The position numbers and the translations under genes are program-made. Source: a candidate division WOR-3 bacterium (lineage in GTDB: Bacteria > Hydrothermota > Tepidihabitantia > SM23-42). Taken from it: DNA of 55,391 bases. Position 1 is the first letter of the stretch. Each line of letters begins with the position of its first letter. Below are positions 37,076 through 44,043 of the stretch, piece after piece. The stretch lies in NCBI GenBank assembly GCA_029858255.1, contig JAOUFJ010000016.1:1-55391 (forward strand), given 5' to 3'. The notes beneath the pieces were generated by a model. It did not search any database. It was given only the letters and a program-made list of their open reading frames with translations, and was not told the DNA's origin.

Positions 37076-37263
37076 CATGACGGATATCTGTGCTTATCAC
37101 GATCTTTGAGCACTTTGAAAAAGCGCATGTTCAAGGTACCGCCCACGGTGATGAGAGTTTGAATGATGATGAAGATCGCCGGTGGTCGGGGGATATGCGG
37201 CCTCCAGGAGGATTTTTGATTTTGTTTCAAAAACCGAGTGGAGAAAAGGGGGTGTCCCCCTTT
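37076..37263 (+). other. Structured leader between promoter P2 and T2, ending in a hairpin
   Basis: This leader is ~190 bases, against 44-60 at the other copies. CGATCTT and AAGATCG flank an inner part. TTTTTGA/TCAAAAA forms a second stem. The last element AAAGGGGG-TGT-CCCCCTTT (37245-37263) abuts the first base of the tRNA fragment. It could be a small RNA with its own terminator. Confidence 0.45.
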
Positions 37264-37309
37264 GCGCCTGTAGCTCAATCGGATAGAGCAACGGATTTCT
37301 AATCCGTAG
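37264..37309 (+). pseudogene. Orphan 5' half of tRNA-Arg(UCU), T2
   Basis: Same sequence as T1 through the D-arm and anticodon loop, but keeps the full 3' anticodon-stem strand (TCCGT AG) before leaving the tRNA. No variable loop, T-arm or acceptor 3' strand follows. From 37310 to 37593 I find no gene I can support. Confidence 0.8.
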
Positions 37310-37593
37310 AAAACTACATTTCTCAAGACCCAATTCAAGCAAGTTATTGCCAACAAAATAGTTCGTCAGTTCTGCCTCATGCTGGGAATTCTGGATATTG
37401 CCACGCGTTCCGAATAAGATATATCGGAAAATCGAAGTAGCGAGGAAGATGACTTCCACAAATCTTCCACAAGTGCTTACGAAGACTCTTGCCAGAGGTG
37501 TTCTACCCTCAGTTCTGGGCGAAAACCTTAGACGAGAGAATAGTAGATCTTTGTGTTATTCTAACCCTCAGGCCATCTAGTTTCTTTTCACCG

Positions 37594-37621
37594 TTGACCT
37601 TATAAAGCATGTAACTATAAT
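37594..37621 (+). promoter_or_regulatory. Promoter of the cyclase-like gene, almost leaderless
   Basis: TTGACC (37594-37599), 16 bp, TATAAT (37616-37621). The start codon is at 37635, so the expected transcript start lies about 7 bases upstream and leaves no room for a ribosome site. Confidence 0.65.
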
Positions 37622-37634
37622 AAGACATAAATAT

Positions 37635-38477
37635 ATGAAAAAAAGGAAAAATCCGTACCACGCGACTAAGAGCAATATAAGAGTGAAACGATCTTACTGT
37701 TTATTTTTAGATATTGTTGGTTATAGTAACTACGTAAATCAGGGAACGAGTCCTACAAAGGATAACTATTTATTCAAGAAATTCCATAGAATTTTTGACA
37801 AAGCATCCCTTGATATTAGGTTCAAATCAAAACTAGATCAAAAGCTTGGGGGACCCATTGACACATACCCTTGGCAATTCAAGATATTCTCGGATAATAT
37901 TGTGATTGGTTGTCCGCTAGACCAACTTCACCATTGTGATGACGAAGATTATTTTGCATTCTTAATTTCCGATATTCAGTCATTCCAATTTAATCTTGCC
38001 CTAAGTGGTTTTTTCATCAAGGGTGGATGGTGTATCAATACCTTATACATTGATGATTTTATTGTCTACGGTAAAGGATTAATCGAAGCCTTCAATCTTG
38101 AAAGCAAGGCAGAATACCCGTACATATTATTGTCAAACGACCTTAAACAGTTAATTACAAAGAAACATTTAGGTTACTATGCAAAGAAAACAGCTCCCCA
38201 ATATTATGAGTTACTGCTGGATAATAAAAAGAGGATGTTTGTGAATTATATGGCGATAATATTGGATTGTGAATCTGTACCGTGGGATTTAATCAACAAA
38301 CATAAGGACATCATTGAAGAAAGAATTGACCAATTCCAGAGCAACAGCAAAATATTGACCATCTATAAATGGGTAGCGTCATATCATAACTATTTCTGTA
38401 AAACATTTATTAGAGAGTGTCCTCGTAGATATTTTGTCAGATACAGATATCGCCATCAATTCAGCCGCATACAATAA
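37635..38477 (+). CDS. Nucleotidyl-cyclase-like protein of unknown specificity
   Basis: 280 residues from ATG 37635, with no ribosome site. The fold pattern is that of class III nucleotidyl cyclase-like domains: CLFLDIVGYSNYV (first metal Asp, ~28), WQFKIFSDNIVIGCPL (second Asp), FIKGGWCINTLYIDDFIVYGKGLIEAFNLESKAEYPYI, then FVNYMAIIL and a helical C-terminus (KWVASYHNYFC). The two metal aspartates are present, while the Asn/Arg transition-state pair of classical cyclases is not evident. Related proteins act as signal-generating enzymes, including in antiphage cyclase systems; that role here is only a possibility. It is AT-rich and flanked by the T2 fragment. Confidence 0.55.
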   Translation: MKKRKNPYHATKSNIRVKRSYCLFLDIVGYSNYVNQGTSPTKDNYLFKKFHRIFDKASLDIRFKSKLDQKLGGPIDTYPWQFKIFSDNIVIGCPLDQLHHCDDEDYFAFLISDIQSFQFNLALSGFFIKGGWCINTLYIDDFIVYGKGLIEAFNLESKAEYPYILLSNDLKQLITKKHLGYYAKKTAPQYYELLLDNKKRMFVNYMAIILDCESVPWDLINKHKDIIEERIDQFQSNSKILTIYKWVASYHNYFCKTFIRECPRRYFVRYRYRHQFSRIQ

Positions 38478-38697
38478 TACTGGTCAATAATAACAAATCT
38501 GACGGTCGCTTTACTATCTTCCGGATAAGTCTTCGAACCATAATGCTGTACGAATAGAGCCAACCATCATTATGATCATTATTGCTTATGTGTGACGTTC
38601 TGCCTATCATCAAATTCTTCCAAAAAATCGGCAGAAGGAAGAGTCGGTTACAGATCAAACTGTCAGAAAGTGCTGAATTATCGACGTACGGTATTTT
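38478..38697. other. Intergenic stretch with no supported gene
   Basis: AT-rich sequence between the cyclase-like gene and a small open frame; no promoter of the usual 16-bp form or hairpin is seen. Confidence 0.4.
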
Positions 38698-38829
38698 ATG
38701 TTTATACTTGACATTATAGTAGAAGGCATTGACAAAACAAGAAGGTTGGTTATTGTTAAATACTATACTAAGCAGAGCAATGTTATTGAATCATATGCAC
38801 ACTGTATGCTTAAACACATTGGACAGTAA
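38698..38829 (+). CDS. Possible small protein upstream of the membrane gene
   Basis: 43 codons from ATG 38698 to TAA 38827-38829, ending three bases before the next start. The product begins MFILDIIVEGIDKTRRLVIV, which faintly recalls the EGID...KT start of thymidylate-kinase P-loops but lacks the GxGK core. It may be a decayed fragment or a short leader peptide coupling translation. There is no ribosome site. Confidence 0.3.
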   Translation: MFILDIIVEGIDKTRRLVIVKYYTKQSNVIESYAHCMLKHIGQ

Positions 38830-38832
38830 CTT

Positions 38833-39213
38833 ATGAGACTATATAGGTGGATATTACTGAATATCTTTTTCCCGTTTGTACCATTCTTATTGAGAATATT
38901 TATGCACTACATTAGAGGACACATGCCCTCCAGTCTACAGGAAGTCGCAACTTTACCTGAAATTATCTTCTTTAGTATCTACGTGTGTGTTGTGATCTTG
39001 AATGTCAATATTGATGGTAAAAAAGGGGGCTTTGAGACGACAATAAGAGTGTTTATCTGTATTATCTTGGCACTGAACTTCTTTACGATGGGTATGATTT
39101 ACAGCGATAACCTTGGCGTCAATGTGGTCAAATATGTAGCCCTTGCTACAATTTTCCCAACAATTATTGCACCGATATATAAGTTCCTGTATATACGTAA
39201 AGGTGTGCTGTAG
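38833..39213 (+). CDS. Polytopic membrane protein (about four TM helices)
   Basis: 126 residues from ATG 38833. Four hydrophobic segments are visible (ILLNIFFPFVPFLLRIFM, IIFFSIYVCVVILNV, IRVFICIILALNFFTMGMIY, VVKYVALATIFPTIIAPIYKF). No family is recognised. Its stop directly abuts the start of the sugar-transferase-like gene, so the pair may work together. Large polyprenyl-phosphate hexose-1-phosphate transferases carry a four-helix membrane part fused to the catalytic part, and these two genes could be a split version. Confidence 0.6.
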   Translation: MRLYRWILLNIFFPFVPFLLRIFMHYIRGHMPSSLQEVATLPEIIFFSIYVCVVILNVNIDGKKGGFETTIRVFICIILALNFFTMGMIYSDNLGVNVVKYVALATIFPTIIAPIYKFLYIRKGVL

Positions 39214-39981
39214 ATGTTATTCATCACTTATCTTTATGGCATCATTTCAGTATGTCTTCTTGTTTGGGGATTGTTCATTGTCCTGATACTTGTCATGAAT
39301 GGCATTCTCAGAAGGGTATTAATGAAAAGCGAAAACTTGATTGAATATCACCAGCAGTCCTTACTTAGCAAAAGTCCCAGACGCCTGCTTCTATTCCAAA
39401 TAAAACCACGAAGGATACGTACATACAGCTCTCTCAAAAGATTACTCGATATTTGTCTCGCATTCATTTCACTTGTAACTCTTTCCCCAGGGTTACTGAT
39501 TATCGCTGCTTTAATCAAAGTAGATTCTCGCGGTCCTGTTTTCCATAAACGAAATCGAATCGGACTGAACGGCAAGGAATTCTGTGTGCGAAATTTCAGA
39601 ACCGAAGTTCAGCGAAATCAAGTATTCGGCATGCAATATGAGGTCACAAAATTAGGCCAATTTCTCAGGGCAACTGCCATTGATCAATTACCTGCGTTGC
39701 TCAACATATTGACTGGTGACCTGTCCTTTGTAGGCAGGTCAACAATCGTGGAACAGGCGAGCAAAACGATTGAAGTCGCACCCAAGGTGAAAGAGAAACT
39801 GCTAAGCATTAAGCCCGGATTAGTAAGCTTGTGGAGTGTAACATATGATCGATTGCATGATAACACTGAGTCAGCGTTAGCTCTTGATTTGGTGTATGCA
39901 GACAAAGCATCAGTGGCATTTGATTTGATCCTAGTTTTCAAAGCCTATGCAACAACTTTAGGTATAACAGCTACATTATAG
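39214..39981 (+). CDS. Bacterial sugar transferase-like protein with degenerate active site
   Basis: 255 residues from ATG 39214. An N-terminal membrane helix (YLYGIISVCLLVWGLFIVLIL) is followed by the phosphoglycosyl transferase domain (~74-250): KRLLDICLAFISLVTLSPGL, GPVFHKRNRIGLNGKEF, FRTE, LGQFLRATAIDQLPALLNIL, TGDLSFVGRS and IKPGLVSLWSV. In active enzymes the catalytic dyad is Asp-Glu in DELPQL and the end of the core is VGPRP. Here these read D157-Q158-LPAL and VGRST, so catalysis of sugar-phosphate transfer to the lipid carrier is doubtful. It may be a regulatory paralogue or a decaying gene. Confidence 0.8.
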   Translation: MLFITYLYGIISVCLLVWGLFIVLILVMNGILRRVLMKSENLIEYHQQSLLSKSPRRLLLFQIKPRRIRTYSSLKRLLDICLAFISLVTLSPGLLIIAALIKVDSRGPVFHKRNRIGLNGKEFCVRNFRTEVQRNQVFGMQYEVTKLGQFLRATAIDQLPALLNILTGDLSFVGRSTIVEQASKTIEVAPKVKEKLLSIKPGLVSLWSVTYDRLHDNTESALALDLVYADKASVAFDLILVFKAYATTLGITATL

Positions 39982-40135
39982 TATTAACCCATTGAAAGAG
40001 CATCTAGACATCAACGATGGTTTTGACGTTGCAGGGCGGATATGTACGCGTAATTACTATTAACGAATCATTAAGAGCTATGTTATGCATTTTTGAGCTG
40101 CTGCTGAGGCGTTTGTTAGCATACGGTGTAATATT

Positions 40136-41563
40136 GTGACCAAGATGGCGATAAATAAACTACACGAATATGATATCCTAGCAGAAATAGATGCCGATTT
40201 TCCAATCGTCTTCATGCAAAATTATGATCGGCAGCAAATCGAGGAATTGATTAAAGAACCACACAAGCACGATCGAATTTCACTCTCTGATAGATGTGTT
40301 TTTGCTCATGAATATGGGCATTTCTATCAAAGAATGTCTACAACCTACGAATTTATTAGTGTTTCTCTCAGACTCGGCATCGAAGAGTACCTGCGCGAAC
40401 TATTAGCGTTGTACGTCAAACGCCTGAGAAAAATTTCTCTACCCGGTAAACTTGTTATTCCAATTGAAGAAGCGCTAGATGAAAGAATATACGACTTAAA
40501 TAGATTCCCAAAAGATCTGGCAGCAGAAATGCAGAAATTCTGGTATTTCTTCATGCTTAGGTTATACACGAGAGGTGGTCTATCTTACGATGATGAAGCA
40601 CGCATGTTTCACAGATATAAGCAAGATTATCATACACCTAAATTATTGACTGCAGATGGATACGTCACGATAGGAGCATCTGTTATCAGCGAGAATTACG
40701 CTATGGCTTTTGAGATGGAATATCTGAAACAGTATAGCAAACTATTTCCAAAAGGAGAGATTGACATTGCTGCTAATAGAGTTGAATGTGTACCTACGTA
40801 TTATTGGTGCCTTTTTGACTATTTAAGTGAAATTGGATTAAACCCTAATAGGAATTTTCTCGCACCGATACTCTTCGATTTGTCATTTATGATTCCTCTG
40901 GACTGGATGAAATCTGAGCGGTTCGATGGTTATGTTCTTAATCACCCGGGGATCAGACTGAACACTATTATTGAATACATAAGTAGAAAAGGTATTAAGA
41001 AGCTACCAAACCCCCACAGGCAGTACAAGAAATTTGTTGATACAGTAATCAGCGATCTATCCTGGATTCACCCGTTGACCACAGCTAGGATTTTCTCGAG
41101 GTTTCTACGAAGTCTCGCCAAATCAAAGAGGTACATCCATGTTCCTGTTGCGCTGAAGCTGCTCAAACTAAGAAAAAGAGAACATGTACTTGCGTCTTTC
41201 CCCGCTCTTTTGAGAAGTATCTCAAATCTGCTACCTCCCCCTATGATTGTGAATGAATGTGGCGAGTGGTTTTATGGTACAGGCAAAGACATCTACACGC
41301 AAACCGAGGTTAATTGGATGATTCGACATGTAAATCTTAGACATCATATCTATAACATATTCTTCAGAAGGCAGACACCTTATCTGAAATGCCCCTTCAT
41401 AGGAAGAATCAAACTTATAGAATGTGAAAAGTACACAAGCGGAGATTGCACGGGATTAGTTACCGTTCACTTCTTACGGAATCATAATTGTCTGTTTAGT
41501 CAAGATCTGAGAGCCATTACCGGCACTCCGGTTTCTCAAATAATAAACATAGATGAACTATAG
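40136..41563 (+). CDS. HEXXH (HEYGH) putative metalloprotease-like protein, unknown family
   Basis: 475 residues; start GTG 40136 or ATG 40145, with no clear ribosome site at either. HEYGH at residues 58-62 (CVFAHEYGHFYQRMSTTYEF) and SENYAMAFEMEY further on fit an HEXXH plus Glu zinc site. There is no signal peptide, so it acts in the cytosol. The remainder is basic and helical with a Cys-containing C-terminus (CPF, CEK, GDCTGLV) and is not recognised. The plain HEYGH could also be structural. Repeats R4, R5 and R6 follow the stop immediately. Confidence 0.55.
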   Translation: MTKMAINKLHEYDILAEIDADFPIVFMQNYDRQQIEELIKEPHKHDRISLSDRCVFAHEYGHFYQRMSTTYEFISVSLRLGIEEYLRELLALYVKRLRKISLPGKLVIPIEEALDERIYDLNRFPKDLAAEMQKFWYFFMLRLYTRGGLSYDDEARMFHRYKQDYHTPKLLTADGYVTIGASVISENYAMAFEMEYLKQYSKLFPKGEIDIAANRVECVPTYYWCLFDYLSEIGLNPNRNFLAPILFDLSFMIPLDWMKSERFDGYVLNHPGIRLNTIIEYISRKGIKKLPNPHRQYKKFVDTVISDLSWIHPLTTARIFSRFLRSLAKSKRYIHVPVALKLLKLRKREHVLASFPALLRSISNLLPPPMIVNECGEWFYGTGKDIYTQTEVNWMIRHVNLRHHIYNIFFRRQTPYLKCPFIGRIKLIECEKYTSGDCTGLVTVHFLRNHNCLFSQDLRAITGTPVSQIINIDEL

Positions 41564-41587
41564 TCTACTCTGGATCATTCCAGCAAA

Positions 41588-41711
41588 CCTCCCCACCCAA
41601 TTCCGCCTGGAACAATTCGTTGCCACCAATGAATATTCTTACAACCCGAGCCAACAGCCGCAACCTGGTCAAAATGGTGCTGTCTGGTGGGTAGTCCAGC
41701 AGGTATTCTGA
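41588..41711 (+). repeat. R4 repeat, copy 1 (protein-coding-like fragment)
   Basis: Reads in one frame FR.EQFVATNEYSYN, then QPGQNGAVWWVVQQ and stop at 41709. Copies at 42700 and 54681 keep this reading frame with mostly silent third-position changes. The 40 bases ending GGTGGGTAGTCCAGC are almost identical in all three. Confidence 0.65.
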
Positions 41712-41752
41712 GGAAAATTTGGCAAGAAAGTTACTGTTTAGCCCTTTTATGG

Positions 41753-41803
41753 TATGGCTCGGAAGTGTACCCAATTCCATACATTCTGAGCAAGAAACTG
41801 TCC
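41753..41803 (+). repeat. R5 repeat, copy 1
   Basis: TATGGCTCGGAAGTGTACCC, AATTCCATACATTCTG, then AAACTGTCC. The second copy is at 53063. Confidence 0.6.
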
Positions 41804-41858
41804 AAGAAAAAAGAGAGATCGGTGGTTTTGATGGCTAAAGGTTCCTGTTGTCTAACTC

Positions 41859-41886
41859 ATCAGGATGTTATAGACAACAAACAGGC
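41859..41886 (+). repeat. R6 repeat, copy 1
   Basis: CATCAGGATGTTATAGACAA followed by CAAACAGGCA; also at 54640 (variant) and 55083. The 614-bp gap 41564-42177 contains R4, R5, R6 and a promoter but no gene. Confidence 0.55.
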
Positions 41887-42029
41887 AATAAGGTAATGCG
41901 GGTGCCGTTCAGGATTAGGCAATTAATAACCTAAGAGCGAACAGCTCACCATTGGTTCTCTTGGAGAACGCGTTATATGAAATGCGAAAGGAAGTAACTA
42001 AATAATGATGTTGTAATAAAGCGATTCTG

Positions 42030-42057
42030 TTGACATTTCGTAAGAAGAAGATATACT
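42030..42057 (+). promoter_or_regulatory. Promoter of the 42178 gene
   Basis: TTGACA (42030-42035), 16 bp, TATACT (42052-42057). Confidence 0.65.
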
Positions 42058-42177
42058 TGTCGAACAATAATGTACGATGTTTATTGGTAATTCAAAAGAG
42101 CTCTGCGAATTTTCGTTTCACTAAGTAGCGGCAAATTGCCCTACTTCTGCAGACACGATACATATAGGAGGTGCCAG

Positions 42178-42627
42178 TTGTGGCAATCGTTTTGGCAATC
42201 AGGGATTACCTCTATAATAACGATCGGCTTGGGTTGGGTAACGATATGGGTGAGAAACAAGTTACGGCGAAAACAGCAGATGGAATCTGAACGCGACATT
42301 AAGAAAAGAGAAGCTATTGAAAACATGCTTAAATGGCACTCTGAAAGACTTCTCAACAGCGTTCCCAGTGAAGATGCTTTGCGTAGATTATTGGAAATGA
42401 GTAGAGATATGGCAGTATGGGCTCCCGATGAAGTATTACTGCATTATTTCAAATTTCTTGAGAAACGGTTTCCTGAAATATTGAAGTCTATTAAGCCGCA
42501 TGAAATTCATTTAGGCAAGGCGATTTTGGCTTTCCGTCGCGAACGCGGGTTTCCAAATAAGAATGATAAACTCAAACCTTCACAAGTGGCTGCCATTTTT
42601 CGGGCGGGCTGGAAAACACCGGTATAG
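42178..42627 (+). CDS. Single-pass membrane protein with cytosolic helical domain, unknown function
   Basis: 149 residues from TTG 42178, six bases after AGGAGG; longer in-frame readings upstream include the ribosome site. An N-terminal membrane helix (GITSIITIGLGWVTIWV) is followed by a basic stretch (RNKLRRKQQ) and a helical domain (MLKWHSERLLNSVPSEDALRRLLEM, WAPDEVLLHYFKFLEKRFPEIL, KAILAFRRERGF). The layout resembles small hypothetical proteins carried on mobile regions. No family is recognised. Repeat R4 copy 2 follows its stop. Confidence 0.6.
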   Translation: MWQSFWQSGITSIITIGLGWVTIWVRNKLRRKQQMESERDIKKREAIENMLKWHSERLLNSVPSEDALRRLLEMSRDMAVWAPDEVLLHYFKFLEKRFPEILKSIKPHEIHLGKAILAFRRERGFPNKNDKLKPSQVAAIFRAGWKTPV

Positions 42628-42699
42628 TGTACATAGTACGCATACATAGGACTATTCTGCTCCTGCAGATGTGACTATATAGACACGAAACACGCAAAA

Positions 42700-42818
42700 C
42701 ATCCCCACCCATTTCCGCCAGGAACAATTCGTTACCACTAATGAGTATTCCTACAATCTAATCCAACAGTCGCAACCTGGTCAAAATGGTGCTGTCTGGT
42801 GGGTAGTCCAGCGGGGAG
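42700..42818 (+). repeat. R4 repeat, copy 2
   Basis: FR.EQFVTTNEYSYN and QPGQNGAVWWVVQ in frame; see copy 1. Confidence 0.65.
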
Positions 42819-42836
42819 TTCAATTCGTATGTTACC

Positions 42837-42864
42837 TTGACAACAGCAATGCGTAATATATAAT
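42837..42864 (+). promoter_or_regulatory. Consensus promoter of the three-gene exoprotein operon
   Basis: TTGACA (42837-42842), 16 bp, TATAAT (42859-42864), both exact; begins 19 bp after repeat R4. Confidence 0.8.
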
Positions 42865-42903
42865 ACTTCAAAGTAAGTTTATAGCGAAAAGTAAGGAGGA
42901 AAT

Positions 42904-43965
42904 ATGCACGAGAGTATCGTATATATGTCAGGCATTGTACTATTGGGAATACAGAATTTAGGATTTGGATCAAACATCCAAAAAGGTAGTGCAGAAACAC
43001 CACAAATAATGCATCTTGTCGCTAAGCAACAAGCAGAACAGTCGATTAATATGGATGATACTGACAACGCTATTTATTTTGGAGGTTTCATTAGACAAGC
43101 GTACAATGGACAACCTCCCTCAGGAACGCAATATAGGGTTAAAGCATGCGTGAACGAAGGAGACACTTTAGTTCAGATAACCACTATTAATGGCAAATTT
43201 CTTATGGGGGCTAGTAACTTTACATATCCTGTTCTTGCTGGAGATACTCTTCATATCCTCGCAAAAAGCGAATCAAATCCAGATTACCAAATTTATTATT
43301 ACTGGATTCTTCGGGAAGAAATGAATAGGATGCCGCCAGCATGTTTAGATAATCCCAATAATCCAAATTTAGCAATCACCCTGAGTATCCATGAAGTTGT
43401 CGATACTACTGCTTCGATAAATCCTTCTCAGTTATATGCTGTTTATCAAGTTGAAGGTAGTGCTATTGCATGTACTGTTACAGTGGACACAGTAAATCTG
43501 GGAATCATCAAGTATTATGATACCTGGTGTAGCCTTGAAGGACAAGATCCTGAGTTCGGTTTAGGTAGATCAGTTGATATCACTCTTTATAGAATGCTGG
43601 GAGGCGATTCTATAGCTGTTTTTGATACTACTTTTCTCTCTGACTCAACCAACACTTTTGAGGGAGTTATGGTAGGACAAGATACAGTTTGGTTTCCGGA
43701 ATACATAGGACCTATTGGAATTTCTGATTATTCTTACACCGAATCAAAAATACCATTTATGATCTTCCCAACAGTAATACGTGATTACCTAACCGTTACT
43801 GGGGTAGATGGAATAGTGATTTATAACGCACTAGGACAGTTGATGGACAGTTACGGTATTACTGGTAGCAGTGTTCTTGATCTCTCAAGGTACTCTGACG
43901 GAGTCTATTTTGTGAAGCCATTTCAATTTGGTAGTTTGCCAGTAAAGATAATCAAAACTTGGTAG
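42904..43965 (+). CDS. Secreted protein with sorting-like C-terminus, unknown function
   Basis: 353 residues from ATG 42904 behind AAGGAGGAA. The N-terminus (MHESIVYMSGIVLLGIQNLGFG) is a possible signal peptide without the usual basic residues. The body contains beta-rich segments (YRVKACVNEGDTLVQITTINGKFL) that resemble a carboxypeptidase-regulatory or Ig-type module. The C-terminus (PTVIRDYLTVTG, IVIYNALGQLMDSYG, LDLSRYSDGVYFVKP, end VKIIKTW) is a variant sorting domain. It is the first gene of a run with the two following genes. Confidence 0.7.
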   Translation: MHESIVYMSGIVLLGIQNLGFGSNIQKGSAETPQIMHLVAKQQAEQSINMDDTDNAIYFGGFIRQAYNGQPPSGTQYRVKACVNEGDTLVQITTINGKFLMGASNFTYPVLAGDTLHILAKSESNPDYQIYYYWILREEMNRMPPACLDNPNNPNLAITLSIHEVVDTTASINPSQLYAVYQVEGSAIACTVTVDTVNLGIIKYYDTWCSLEGQDPEFGLGRSVDITLYRMLGGDSIAVFDTTFLSDSTNTFEGVMVGQDTVWFPEYIGPIGISDYSYTESKIPFMIFPTVIRDYLTVTGVDGIVIYNALGQLMDSYGITGSSVLDLSRYSDGVYFVKPFQFGSLPVKIIKTW

Positions 43966-44043
43966 AAGGAAGGATCAGTGAGAGTGAAGCACATACGTAT
44001 CATGTGTGTGATATTCTTGATAGCACTGAATAAGGAGGCGTGT

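Noticed and set aside
37635-39213. A complete Pycsar-type antiphage operon (cyclase plus membrane effector)
   Set aside because: The cyclase-like assignment is tentative, there is a 350-bp gap to the membrane gene, and that gene abuts a sugar-transferase-like gene instead of carrying a nucleotide-binding effector domain.
41687-41896. 69-codon open frame between 41.7 and 41.9 kb as a gene
   Set aside because: It runs across repeats R4, R5 and R6 in sequence and has no ribosome site; its residues follow from the repeats.
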